9,196 nucleotides of DNA from assembly GCA_030016455.1 (NCBI GenBank), contig JASEJH010000041.1:1-9196 (forward strand). Reading direction: 5' to 3'. Positions 1 to 7,304 of the stretch are shown piece by piece. The stretch comes from Thermoanaerobacteraceae bacterium (GTDB taxonomy: Bacteria > Bacillota > Desulfotomaculia > Desulfotomaculales > Ammonificaceae). The notes below the pieces were generated by a model, which searched no databases, was not told where the DNA came from, and saw only the letters and a list, made by a program, of their open reading frames with translations. How positions within the stretch are numbered: the stretch's first letter is position 1; each line of letters opens with the position of its first letter. The translations under genes and the position numbers were made by a program.

Positions 1-65
1 CACGTTGAACGGAGAAAGCGCCGGGCAGGCGCTTGGCCTGGACCGCGCTTTCTCCGTTCAACGTG
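1..65. repeat. Perfect 20-bp inverted repeat downstream of fmt
   Basis: Bases 1-20 are the exact reverse complement of bases 46-65. Base pair 21/45 also matches, and inside the 25-nt loop CAGGC (26-30) pairs with GCCTG (36-40) around the loop GCTTG. The result is one long, nearly closed hairpin or cruciform. It begins 32 bp after the fmt stop codon. No T-run follows it on the plus strand; on the minus strand, where the operon would terminate, the flanking bases lie outside the window. It could be an operon-end terminator or mRNA-stabilising hairpin, or a dispersed fold-back repeat. The pairing is directly visible; the role is inference. Confidence 0.85.
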
Positions 66-97
66 GCAACGATTGACTGCCGCCCGGATGCCGATGG

Positions 98-1030
98 TTA
101 ATGCCCCAGACGTGCCCCTTTAGATAACCGGCGCCCGCTGAGAAACGCAGCGGCCGGCAAACGGCGGCCGCCTGCGAGTTGCAATTCCTGAATTAAAACC
201 GCACCTTCACCGGCCCGGACGAGTATTCCTTCCGGGCCGGTTTCCAGCACCTCTCCCGGCACGGCGGCAAAAGAGCCGCGCACGGGTTTGGCCCGCCAGA
301 CTTTTAGAATCCTTCCCTCCCAGAAGGTCCGGGCACCGGGAAAGGGATCCAGGGCGCGCACCTGGTTGCTGATAGCTTGCGCCGGCCGGTTCCAGCAAAT
401 GATCTCGTCGCGGGGCGTAAGCGGCGGCGCAAAACTTGCCAACCCGTGCTCCTGCGGCCGGCGCGGCAGGTTTCCTGCTTCCAGGAGCTTTAACGTTTCC
501 AAGAGCACCTCCGCCCCCAGGTGCGCCAGACGCCCGTAGAGCGATCCGAAGCTTTCGTCTTCCCCGACTGCTATCGGCCGCTGTAATAGAATGTCCCCGG
601 TATCCAGCCCCTCGTCCATCAAAATTGTCGTGATCCCCGTTTCCCGCTCGCCGTTCATCAGCGCCCGTTGAACCGGCGCGGCACCACGGTACTTTGGGAG
701 CAGTGAGGCATGAACGTTAATGCAGCCGTACTTTGGCAAGGCCAGGACGTCAAGCGGCAAAATCTTCCCGTACGCCACCACAACGATTACCTCGGGGTCC
801 TTTCGGCGGAGTTCTTCGAGAAAACCCGGGGCTTTCAGGCGAACCGGCTGAAGTACCGGGATCCCGTGGGCAACCGCCACTTCCTTCACCGGGGGCGGGG
901 TCAGCTGGCCGCGCCGCCCTTTGGGCCTATCGGGTTGCGTGACTACCAGGGCCACCGGGTAACCGTTGTGTACCAGGGCTTCAAGTGCCGGAACGGCAAA
1001 CTCGGGGGTGCCCATGAAGACCACGCGCAA
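98..1030 (-). CDS. fmt: Methionyl-tRNA formyltransferase
   Basis: Cytosolic enzyme that transfers the formyl group of 10-formyltetrahydrofolate to the amino group of initiator Met-tRNA, making the fMet-tRNA used to start translation. The 310-residue length is normal for the family. The N-terminal formyltransferase domain (about 1-190) opens with VFMGTPEFAVPAL and carries the catalytic trio Asn105, His107 (INVHASLLP, followed by KYRGAAP) and Asp143 (GLDTGD). The C-terminal domain (about 206-310) is the tRNA-binding beta-barrel. The start is TTG at 1030, with GGAGG about 7 nt upstream inside the last codons of def; an in-frame ATG five codons later would cut into the first strand. It lies 3 nt after the def stop, so the two are surely co-transcribed and probably translationally coupled. 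Confidence 0.97.
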   Translation of the reverse strand: MRVVFMGTPEFAVPALEALVHNGYPVALVVTQPDRPKGRRGQLTPPPVKEVAVAHGIPVLQPVRLKAPGFLEELRRKDPEVIVVVAYGKILPLDVLALPKYGCINVHASLLPKYRGAAPVQRALMNGERETGITTILMDEGLDTGDILLQRPIAVGEDESFGSLYGRLAHLGAEVLLETLKLLEAGNLPRRPQEHGLASFAPPLTPRDEIICWNRPAQAISNQVRALDPFPGARTFWEGRILKVWRAKPVRGSFAAVPGEVLETGPEGILVRAGEGAVLIQELQLAGGRRLPAAAFLSGRRLSKGARLGH

Positions 1031-1033
1031 GAG

Positions 1034-1492
1034 CTATCCTCCACCCCGGATGATTTTGAGAGCGCGGTCAATGAAAAGGATCCCGTCCAGGTGGTCGATC
1101 TCGTGCTGCAGGGCGCGCGCGAAAAGCCCTTCCGCCTCTACCTCCACCGTTTCACCTTCCCGGTTGAGCGCGCGGACCGTGACCTGTACCGCCCTTGAAA
1201 CTTCGCCCCAAACCCCGGGAATGCTGAGACAGCCCTCGCGGTCCGTCTCCGTTCCCTGCGCCTCGATGATCTCCGGGTTGATGAGCTGGTACAGCCCTTG
1301 CCCGGCGTCAACAACAATGACCCGCTTGGTAACTCCTACCTGCGGCGCTGCCAAACCTATACCCCTGGCGTCGTACATGGTTTCCGCCATGTCGTCGAGG
1401 AGACGCCGCACCGCCGCATTAACCTTTTCCACCGGTTTCGCTTTCTCACGGAGAACCGGATCCCCCAACGTCACAATTCTAAAAAGCGCCAT
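1034..1492 (-). CDS. def: Peptide deformylase
   Basis: Metalloenzyme (usually Fe2+ in the cell) that removes the N-formyl group from nascent proteins and so undoes the modification added by the product of fmt next door. All three family motifs are present: [10 protein letters not shown] (residues 44-53), EGCLSIPG (86-93, metal ligand Cys88) and QHEIDHLDG (129-137, metal ligands His130 and His134, catalytic Glu131). The 152-residue length fits the short bacterial type with little C-terminal extension. The start is ATG at 1492, with AAAGGA 8 nt upstream. A 118-nt gap separates it from the priA stop, the longest gap inside the operon, so a secondary promoter is possible although I see no convincing one. 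Confidence 0.97.
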   Translation of the reverse strand: MALFRIVTLGDPVLREKAKPVEKVNAAVRRLLDDMAETMYDARGIGLAAPQVGVTKRVIVVDAGQGLYQLINPEIIEAQGTETDREGCLSIPGVWGEVSRAVQVTVRALNREGETVEVEAEGLFARALQHEIDHLDGILFIDRALKIIRGGG

Positions 1493-1610
1493 CCAGAATT
1501 TCCTTTCAATACTAAACAGAAACTGTCTTGAAATTAGCAGACCTCCGGGCAGCTCCCCCTTCTTTTCTTATGCGCCTCCATACGCCAAAAAGGCCTTGCT
1601 CCGCCCGTTT
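1493..1610 (-). other. priA-def intergenic spacer with SD-overlapping hairpin
   Basis: This non-coding gap holds an inverted repeat just ahead of def. TTTCAA (1504-1509) pairs with TTGAAA (1528-1533), and ACAG (1516-1519) with CTGT (1523-1526). On the mRNA the 3' arm TTGAAA runs into the def Shine-Dalgarno AAAGGA (1506-1501), so folding could partly mask the ribosome site. The stems are short and A/T-rich, so the structure would be weak. No T-run terminator and no good -35/-10 pair was found here. Confidence 0.35.
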
Positions 1611-3830
1611 TTATAACATACTTTGGGGTGCCGCGTCAATGGCAATTCGCACGCCCGCAAAGCGCCGGCTGGTGAACTGGCGCAGCACTTCCCGGCAAGC
1701 GTCTCGCACAACCTGACCCCGTTTCCCTTTTAGAATAATATGCCAGCGGTAAAAACCCTTTAACCTTCCGAAGGGACAGGGCGCCGGCCCCAAAACCGTC
1801 ATTTCCTTCCCCGCTGCCGCTTTTGCCAGTATGCCAAACTCCTCGGCGCCGCGGGCAACCTTGTCCCCGGCAGGACCGCTGAAGACCACCCGGATCATGA
1901 AGGTGTAGGGCGGGTATCCAAAACGCTGCCGTAAAGCAAGTTCACGCCTGGCAAACGCGCTGAAATCCTGCAGGGCACTCAGCCTAACCGCGTAATGCTC
2001 CGGACAGTGCGACTGGATGATCACCTCTCCCGGCAGGTCGCCCCGCCCCGCCCGGCCCGCAACCTGATAAAGCAACTGAAACGTCCGCTCCGCGGCCCGA
2101 AAATCCGGAAGCAAAAGCGTGGTGTCAGCGTTAACCACCCCTACCAGAGTCACGCCGGGAATGTCCAGGCCCTTGGCCACCATCTGGGTGCCGATCAGGA
2201 TGTCAATCGCACCGGCCTTAAAGGCGTCCAAAATGGCGGCGTGGCTCCCCCGGCGCGTGGTGGTTTCCGCGTCCATCCTGGCAACTCGCGCCCCGGGGAA
2301 AAGCGCACGGGCTTCCTCCTCCACCCGCTGCGTCCCGGCACCGTACCGGCCGACGTTAGTGTTGCCGCACCGGGGACACCGTGCCTCGTAGCGCATCCGG
2401 TAGTAACAGTAGTGGCACAGCAGCGTCTCCGGCCGGTGATAAGTCAGCGCGATATCGCAGTTAGGGCAGCGAATCACATTGCCACAGGCCGGGCAGAGGA
2501 CGAAGGCCGCAAAGCCGCGCCGGTTCAAGAAAAGCAAGACCTGTTCCTGCTGCCGCAGCTTCTCCCGGATCCGGTCAATTAAAAGGTTACTCAAAAGGCT
2601 TACCGTTCCCGCCCGGAACTCCTCCCGCAGGTCCACAACGCGGACGACCGGCAGGCGGCGTCCGTCAACCCGGCAGGAGAGCTTCAATTCCCGGTAGTGG
2701 CCGCTCAAAAGCTGCGCGTACGACTCGAGTGCCGGCGTAGCGCTGCCCAAAACCACCGGGGCACCTTCGAAGGCGGCCCGAGCGATGGCCACTTCACGGG
2801 CGTGATAACGGGGCGCCTGTTCCTGCTTGTAGGCCGGCTCGTGTTCCTCGTCCACGACAACCAGCCCCAGTCTGGTTACAGGCGCGAAAACCGCCGAACG
2901 GGCGCCAAGAACAATGTTGGCTTCTCCAGAGCGCACGCGTTCCCACTCGTCCCGGCGTTCCCCGGCGCCCAGCGCGCTGTGGGTTATGGCCACCTGACTG
3001 CCGAAACGGGCCTTGAACTGCAAAACCATCTGGTGCGCAAGGGCGATTTCCGGAACCAGCACGATCACCTGCCGCCCGGCCTCCAGGGCGGCCGCAGCCG
3101 CCTGCAGGTAAACCTCCGTTTTGCCGCTTCCGGTCACGCCGTGCAGCAGGAAGACCTGGTGCTGCTGCGCACTCACCGCCGTGCGGATCTCCTGAAAGGC
3201 CGCCTGCTGCTCAAGGGAAAGAACCGGCGGCCCTTCTTTTCCCGCAGCCACGTCCCGGTACGGCTCCCGCCACACCGGGACCGCTTCAGTCGTCACCAGA
3301 CCCTTTCGAACCAGGGCGGCGATTGCCTTCGCGCCGATACCTTCCCGCAGCAACGCCCGCCGGGTTATCCCCGGCTGGGCCGCAATCAGGCTGAGCGCCC
3401 GCGCCTGAACCGGCGCCCGCAACCTTTCCAATTCTTGCAGAACCTCCGCCGCTTCCCCCCGAAACCAGAAAGCCTGGTCCGGTTTTTGTTTCCCTCCATG
3501 GCCGGCCGGGCCGTAGACCGCGATCAGCGCTTCCCTGAGGGTGCAGACATACCGGGACGCCACCCAGCGGGCGAGCTCAAGCAGCGCCGGCGGCACGGGA
3601 GGTTCCTCGTCAAGCACCCCGACAATCTCTTTCAGTTTGAGGCCGGGTACCGGTTCCCCGCCGATACCGATGACGAAACCGGTCGCCGTTTGCCTGCCGA
3701 AAGGAACTGTAACGCGTACCCCGGGGGCGACTTTTTCTTGAAGCGCCTCCGGCACAGTGTAGGTGAAGACCTGGTTCGCGCCGCGGAGCGGGCGGTTCAC
3801 TACCACCTGGGCGACCTTCGGGCTACTCAC
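1611..3830 (-). CDS. priA: Primosomal replication-restart helicase PriA
   Basis: Superfamily 2 3'-5' DNA helicase that recognises stalled or repaired forks and starts reloading of the replicative helicase. With the start chosen here it is 739 residues. Order: N-terminal DNA-binding region (about 1-190), helicase core with Walker A GVTGSGKT (231-238), DEEH box (327-330), GSATP (362-366) and the motif QVAGRAGR (589-596), then the C-terminal domain. Eight cysteines in four CxxC pairs (446/449, 455/458, 472/475, 485/488) form the two-zinc site typical of PriA. The start is GTG at 3830, overlapping the coaBC stop by 8 nt (GTGAGTAG) and preceded by a purine-rich GGAAAGGCGGG. An alternative TTG at 3866 would add 12 residues unlike the family N-terminus, which normally begins close to the VAQVVV strand. 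Confidence 0.96.
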   Translation of the reverse strand: MSSPKVAQVVVNRPLRGANQVFTYTVPEALQEKVAPGVRVTVPFGRQTATGFVIGIGGEPVPGLKLKEIVGVLDEEPPVPPALLELARWVASRYVCTLREALIAVYGPAGHGGKQKPDQAFWFRGEAAEVLQELERLRAPVQARALSLIAAQPGITRRALLREGIGAKAIAALVRKGLVTTEAVPVWREPYRDVAAGKEGPPVLSLEQQAAFQEIRTAVSAQQHQVFLLHGVTGSGKTEVYLQAAAAALEAGRQVIVLVPEIALAHQMVLQFKARFGSQVAITHSALGAGERRDEWERVRSGEANIVLGARSAVFAPVTRLGLVVVDEEHEPAYKQEQAPRYHAREVAIARAAFEGAPVVLGSATPALESYAQLLSGHYRELKLSCRVDGRRLPVVRVVDLREEFRAGTVSLLSNLLIDRIREKLRQQEQVLLFLNRRGFAAFVLCPACGNVIRCPNCDIALTYHRPETLLCHYCYYRMRYEARCPRCGNTNVGRYGAGTQRVEEEARALFPGARVARMDAETTTRRGSHAAILDAFKAGAIDILIGTQMVAKGLDIPGVTLVGVVNADTTLLLPDFRAAERTFQLLYQVAGRAGRGDLPGEVIIQSHCPEHYAVRLSALQDFSAFARRELALRQRFGYPPYTFMIRVVFSGPAGDKVARGAEEFGILAKAAAGKEMTVLGPAPCPFGRLKGFYRWHIILKGKRGQVVRDACREVLRQFTSRRFAGVRIAIDAAPQSML

Positions 3831-5022
3831 CGTACCCGCCTTTCCACAGTCCCAAAACAGCGTCAAGCAACCGCTGGGCCACCAGATACTTGTCCATCCG
3901 CGGCAACTCTAAAAACCGCCCGTCGCGAAAAACCAGCCAAACGATATTGGTATCCGCCTCAAACCCGGCTCCTTCCTGACGCACGTCGTTGGCCACGATC
4001 AGGTCCACCTGTTTCGCCCGGAGTTTTTCCCGCGCGCGCTCGAGGACGCTGCCGCTCTCCGCAGCAAACCCTACCAGAAGCTGGTGCCGCTTAAGCGTAC
4101 CAAGCTCCGCAAGGATGTCCGGGTTCTGGACGAACGTCACGGCCATTTCTGCGGCGCCTTTCTTCATCTTTTCCGGGTGTACCTCTTTCGGCCGGTAATC
4201 ACTCACCGCGGCACACATCACCACCACGTCGGCCGCGTCAAAATTCTTCCTGACCTCTTCCCGCATTGCCAGGGCCGTGTCCACCCGGATAAAAGCAACA
4301 CCGTGAGGCTCCGGTAGTGCAGTGGGTCCGCTGATTAAAACAACACGGGCACCCCGGTCCCGGGCTGCCCGTGCTACCGCGTATCCCATTTTCCCGGAAC
4401 TCCGGTTGGTGATGTAACGCACCGGATCTAAAGGCTCCCGCGTCGGTCCCGCGGTAACCAGGAAAGTCAACCCGGTAAGGTCTTTGGGCACGAGCGCGCC
4501 GCGGATCACCTCCAGCACGATTTCGGGCGCCGGCAAACGCCCCGGACCAACCTCGCCGCAGGCAAGGCGCCCGGTTTCCGGAGGTACCACGATGTACCCG
4601 CGCTCCTTCAGGCGGCGGAGGTTTTCCTGAACAGCGGTACTGTTGTACATCTGCGCATTCATCGCCGGACAGATAACTACAGGCCCCTGGAAGGTCAGCA
4701 GGAGGGTGGTCAGCAGGTCGGAGGCCAACCCCCACGCCGCCTGCCCCACAAGATTTGCCGTCGCCGGATAGATCACCACCAGGTCGGCCTCCGCGGCGAG
4801 CCTGACGTGCGGCAACGGCTCCGAACCTTCGAAAAGCCCGGTGTACACTTCATTTTCCGCAAGCACCCGCATGGTCAGCGGCTGGATAAATTCCTGCGCC
4901 GCACGGGTCAGCACCACCTTGACGGCAGCCCTTTCCGCACGCAGCCGCGAAACGAGTTCTGCCGCCTTATAGGCGGCAATTCCTCCCGTCACGCCAAGAA
5001 TAACCTTTCTTCCTTCAAGCAT
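3823..5022 (-). CDS. coaBC: Bifunctional phosphopantothenoylcysteine decarboxylase / phosphopantothenate-cysteine ligase
   Basis: Carries out two successive steps of coenzyme A synthesis: CTP-dependent joining of 4'-phosphopantothenate to cysteine (CoaB), then FMN-dependent decarboxylation to 4'-phosphopantetheine (CoaC). With the ATG start it is 399 residues. The CoaC half (about 1-178) shows GGIAAYK (13-19), the active-site His72 (PLPHVRLA), PAMNAQMY with Asn122, and ACGEVGPGR with Cys155. The CoaB half (from about 184) shows TAGPTREPLDPVRYITNRSSG with Asn207 and the lysine-rich EKMKKG segment near 284-289. I chose ATG at 5022 because GGTGA lies 5 nt upstream; a GTG at 5031 (402 residues) has its GAGGT only 3 nt away. 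It overlaps rpoZ by 8 nt and priA by 8 nt, which suggests translational coupling. Confidence 0.96.
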   Translation of the reverse strand: MLEGRKVILGVTGGIAAYKAAELVSRLRAERAAVKVVLTRAAQEFIQPLTMRVLAENEVYTGLFEGSEPLPHVRLAAEADLVVIYPATANLVGQAAWGLASDLLTTLLLTFQGPVVICPAMNAQMYNSTAVQENLRRLKERGYIVVPPETGRLACGEVGPGRLPAPEIVLEVIRGALVPKDLTGLTFLVTAGPTREPLDPVRYITNRSSGKMGYAVARAARDRGARVVLISGPTALPEPHGVAFIRVDTALAMREEVRKNFDAADVVVMCAAVSDYRPKEVHPEKMKKGAAEMAVTFVQNPDILAELGTLKRHQLLVGFAAESGSVLERAREKLRAKQVDLIVANDVRQEGAGFEADTNIVWLVFRDGRFLELPRMDKYLVAQRLLDAVLGLWKGGYGE

Positions 5023-5254
5023 TCTTGTCACCAGACCTCACGGCTTCCGAGTCGCGCCCGGGCTGGCTAAAAGTGACCTTAGCCGCTGCCATCTCTTCCA
5101 GGGCCCGGGACACCGGTTTAACTCTGTCGTCCAGTAATCCGGCGTTAATCTTGTCGGTCAGATGGCGGGCGTACCTTGCAGCAACAATAGCTAAAATGTA
5201 GCGGTTCTTGGAAATCTTCAGTAACTTGTCCAGCGGCGGTTTGTTGATCGGCAT
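5015..5254 (-). CDS. rpoZ: DNA-directed RNA polymerase omega subunit
   Basis: Small subunit that clamps the beta' subunit and helps RNA polymerase assemble. The 79-residue protein begins MPINKPPLDKLL and has the omega signature NRYILAIVAARYARHL (residues 17-32), followed by a helical segment with a conserved-type KPVSRALEEMAAAKV (46-60) and a short polar tail. Its place between gmk and coaBC is the standard Firmicutes position and supports the call for a short protein. The start is ATG at 5254. The best Shine-Dalgarno (GGGAGG, 5276-5271) is unusually far away, 16 nt, with an in-frame TAA only five codons upstream, so there is no room for an earlier start. Confidence 0.93.
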   Translation of the reverse strand: MPINKPPLDKLLKISKNRYILAIVAARYARHLTDKINAGLLDDRVKPVSRALEEMAAAKVTFSQPGRDSEAVRSGDKNA

Positions 5255-5270
5255 AACCGCGAGCGCTTAA

Positions 5271-5276
5271 CCTCCC
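5271..5276 (-). promoter_or_regulatory. Distant ribosome-binding site of rpoZ
   Basis: The mRNA-sense GGGAGG here is the only good anti-Shine-Dalgarno match ahead of rpoZ, but it sits 16 nt from the ATG at 5254, where 5-9 nt is usual. The intervening sequence includes the self-complementary AGCGCT, which could shorten the effective distance if it folded. Translation of omega may therefore be weak or coupled to gmk, whose stop is 49 nt upstream. The spacing is seen directly; the effect is inferred. Confidence 0.45.
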
Positions 5277-5303
5277 TTCTCAAACTTGGCGAATTTAAAG
5301 ATT

Positions 5304-5909
5304 TTACTCCTCTAAGGAATCGAGCCAGGCCAGCCCGTGGAACGAGGGGCGGCACTTCTCGGCGACCCGGATGGCGTTGACCTTCCGCACCGCCTCTTCC
5401 AGAGTGTCGTTGACCACCGCATAGTCATACCGCCGGAAGCTTCGGAGTTCCTCCCGCGCCCACCGGAGACGGGTGGCAATTGCTTCCGCCCCTTCGGTGC
5501 CCCTGCTTTGCAGGCGGGAAGCAAGTTCGTCGAACGACGGGGGCAAGACGAAGACCAGGATGCTGTCGGGGCAGTTTGCTTTCACCTGCAACCCCCCCTG
5601 AACGTCAATCTCTAAAATAACGTCCCGTCCCGCAGCCCGCATTTCCATTACCGGCTTTTTAGGCGTTCCGTAGTAAAAATCATAGACACGGGCCCACTCC
5701 AGGAGCTCACCCTGTTTCAAGAGTTCCTGAAAACGAGCCTCCGAAACAAAAAAATACTCTCTTCCCTCTTCTTCTCCTTCCCGTGGTGGACGAGTGGTCA
5801 TAGAGATTGAAAGGTGGATTGTCGGGTCCATCGTCTTTAACCGAGCGCAGATGGTACCCTTTCCAACACCAGAGGGCCCGGAAATCACCAGCAGGAGACC
5901 CGGAATCAC
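5304..5909 (-). CDS. gmk: Guanylate kinase
   Basis: Phosphorylates GMP (and dGMP) to GDP with ATP, an essential step of guanine nucleotide supply. The 201-residue length is typical. The P-loop is GPSGVGKGT (11-19). The GMP-binding lid shows TTRPPREGE (38-46), then GREYFF and the tyrosine-rich DFYYGTP (77-83). ILEIDVQGG (98-106) follows, then the C-terminal [10 protein letters not shown] and YDYAVVND segments seen across the family. The GTG start at 5909 overlaps the remA stop (GTGA, 4 nt), with GGAAAG just upstream, and continuing the frame upstream is not needed because the family starts right before the P-loop strand. Confidence 0.97.
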   Translation of the reverse strand: MIPGLLLVISGPSGVGKGTICARLKTMDPTIHLSISMTTRPPREGEEEGREYFFVSEARFQELLKQGELLEWARVYDFYYGTPKKPVMEMRAAGRDVILEIDVQGGLQVKANCPDSILVFVLPPSFDELASRLQSRGTEGAEAIATRLRWAREELRSFRRYDYAVVNDTLEEAVRKVNAIRVAEKCRPSFHGLAWLDSLEE

Positions 5910-6178
5910 TTCTTTCCGGTCTCCTCCCCCTCCGTTTCTTTTGGCGTAAGCCGGTGGGCTACCGTCTCCGGCTGTACTGCAGAAAGGATGACATGGTCCG
6001 AATCGGTGATGATAACGGCCCGCGTGCGGCGGCCGTAAGTCGCGTCAATCAGCATTCCCCTGTCCCGCGCTTCGGTAATGATTCTTTTAATCGGGGTCGA
6101 TTCGGGACTGACGATAGCAATGATGCGGTTTGCGGAAACAATATTTCCGAAACCGATATTAATAAGCCTGATTTCCAA
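5906..6178 (-). CDS. remA: RemA/DUF370 extracellular matrix regulator
   Basis: Member of the RemA (DUF370) family. In Bacillus subtilis RemA is a DNA-binding protein that activates biofilm-matrix and osmoprotection operons and assembles into ring-shaped oligomers. The 90-residue protein begins [22 protein letters not shown]. It keeps Arg18 and the Arg50-Arg51 pair ([13 protein letters not shown]), positions important for DNA binding in the B. subtilis protein. A polar tail ([11 protein letters not shown]) follows the conserved core. The start is TTG at 6178, with AAGGAGG about 8 nt upstream. It sits between yicC and gmk exactly as in Bacillus. The targets in this organism cannot be told from the window. 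Confidence 0.93.
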   Translation of the reverse strand: MEIRLINIGFGNIVSANRIIAIVSPESTPIKRIITEARDRGMLIDATYGRRTRAVIITDSDHVILSAVQPETVAHRLTPKETEGEETGKK

Positions 6179-6204
6179 CCAAAATCCCTCCTTATTGATT
6201 GTTT

Positions 6205-7074
6205 TTACTCCAGGTTCTGGACCTGTTCCCTCATTTTTTCCAACTCTCCTTTGGCTTCAACCACAAGCTGGCTGATCTTCAGGTTTTGCGCCTTATTCCC
6301 GACGGTATTCAGTTCCCGGAACATCTCCTGAAACAAAAAATCAAGCTGGCGCCCTACCGGTCCGTCAGCGTTCAAGGTCTCCTCCGTCCTGGCCAGGTGA
6401 CCCTTCAGCCGGACCAGTTCTTCAGTGATGTCCGACCGCTCGGCGTACAGGGTGATCTCCCCGACCAGGCGGGATGGGTCAACCACCACCGAAACATCGT
6501 TTAAGCGATCATAAAGTCGCTTCCGGTAAAACTCTGTGACCTGGGGCGCCTCTTCCTCAATTGCCGCACACACCTTCCTTACGTGGTCAAGCCGCTCCCG
6601 GATGTCTCCCTTTAACCCCTCGCCCTCCGTCTCGCGCATTTGCACAAGCTGCTCCAAAGCTTGCCTGGTAGCCTTTTCAATAAGAGGCCAGATCTTTTGG
6701 ACGTCTGTTGTCACCTCTGACGTGACCAGTACCCCTGGCTGGCAAATTATACTATCCAGTCGAACAGGGTCTTCCAGGCCCAAAAAAACCCGCAAATCCT
6801 CTAAATTTTTATAATAGGCCATTGCAAGCTCCTTGTCAACTTTTACCGCCACGTTTTTGCTCCCGCTCTCCTCGATAGCAACGTGAACCTCCACTCGGCC
6901 CCGGGCAATAACTTCCTGAACCAGATGCCGTACCGGGTCTTCGAAGCAAATATAACTCCGGGGGATGCGGATTACGATGTCGCGGAACCGGTGGTTCGTC
7001 GTTTTAACTTCCACCGTGACCCGGCTGTCCGGGGTAGCCGCTCCGCCGCAACCGTACCCCGTCATGCTCCGCAA
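6205..7074 (-). CDS. yicC: YicC/YloC-family endoribonuclease
   Basis: The 289-residue YicC family protein has an N-terminal YicC-like domain and a C-terminal DUF1732 domain; characterised members act as endoribonucleases (E. coli YicC is linked to small-RNA turnover). The N-terminus MRSMTGYG and the [13 protein letters not shown] segment (21-33) are family hallmarks. The C-terminal [29 protein letters not shown] and final [12 protein letters not shown] helix are equally diagnostic. The start is TTG at 7074, with GGAGGGGGTGAG upstream; the ATG at 7065 is inside the conserved MxSMTGYG motif. It is the first gene of the housekeeping operon, 26 nt ahead of remA. The exact RNA substrates here are unknown. 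Confidence 0.94.
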   Translation of the reverse strand: MRSMTGYGCGGAATPDSRVTVEVKTTNHRFRDIVIRIPRSYICFEDPVRHLVQEVIARGRVEVHVAIEESGSKNVAVKVDKELAMAYYKNLEDLRVFLGLEDPVRLDSIICQPGVLVTSEVTTDVQKIWPLIEKATRQALEQLVQMRETEGEGLKGDIRERLDHVRKVCAAIEEEAPQVTEFYRKRLYDRLNDVSVVVDPSRLVGEITLYAERSDITEELVRLKGHLARTEETLNADGPVGRQLDFLFQEMFRELNTVGNKAQNLKISQLVVEAKGELEKMREQVQNLE

Positions 7075-7149
7075 CTTTTTCTCACCCCCTCCATCCTCTG
7101 TTTGTCTTTAATTATCTTCTGTTCCAAGTAAAAAATCCCTGCCTTGCGA
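7075..7149 (-). promoter_or_regulatory. Leader/promoter region of yicC (weak signals)
   Basis: A/T-rich stretch between the hairpin at 7150-7187 and yicC. A -10-like GATAAT occurs at 7116-7111 on the minus strand, 37 nt before the TTG start, but no convincing -35 hexamer lies 16-18 nt upstream; that place is mostly a T-run. It also contains the yicC Shine-Dalgarno. If 7150-7187 is a true terminator, the yicC operon needs a promoter here or must rely on read-through. Confidence 0.25.
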
Positions 7150-7187
7150 AAAGAAAAATGCCCGGCCGCCTTAACACCGTCAGGGCA
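7150..7187 (-). terminator. Intrinsic terminator-like hairpin after the SPOCS cluster
   Basis: On the minus strand TGCCC (7187-7183) pairs with GGGCA (7163-7159), and the RNA continues directly into TTTTTCTTTT (7158-7149). The 19-nt loop can form a further weak inner pairing. Stem plus U-tract is the standard rho-independent layout, though the stem is short. It lies between the SPOCS genes and yicC, so it either ends the SPOCS transcript or acts as a leader attenuator for the yicC operon. Confidence 0.6.
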
Positions 7188-7304
7188 CGATTAATCAGTT
7201 ATTCCAGTCATTCGAATCCCTGGGAAGCCCGCGTACTAAAGCCGAGAGAGGGGTCCGCCTTATCGGTCGCAACCCAAGACCCGGGCAGTCAAGCGCAGGA
7301 AAAG
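7188..7304 (-). other. Structured non-coding segment before the terminator
   Basis: No coding signal between the 7305 stop and the terminator hairpin. Several nested complementary pieces are visible: GCCC (7227-7230) with GGGC (7283-7286), GGGTC (7251-7255) with GACCC (7278-7282), and GGT (7265-7267) with ACC (7272-7274). Together these give a plausible branched fold. I compared it by eye with common riboswitch and small RNA consensuses (TPP, FMN, SAM, cobalamin, c-di-GMP, glycine, T-box, SRP) and recognise none. It may be a structured 3' UTR, a small RNA or a leader element. Confidence 0.35.

Noticed and set aside
710..1198. Plus-strand open frame across fmt and def
   Set aside because: Antisense to the catalytic regions of two clearly real genes; no ribosome site or domain.
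2697..4094. Long plus-strand open frame (about 465 codons) antisense to priA and coaBC
   Set aside because: It lies wholly opposite two proteins with complete family motifs; its translation is rich in Arg/Pro/Gly with no recognisable domain, as expected for the shadow of a GC-rich gene.
7287..7292. TTGACT on the minus strand as a -35 box for a yicC-operon promoter
   Set aside because: No -10-like hexamer at 16-18 nt; the nearest GATAAG is about 22 nt away.
7188..7304. tRNA-like TTCGAAT in the non-coding segment
   Set aside because: No matching T-stem, anticodon arm or acceptor stem around it, so not a tRNA gene.
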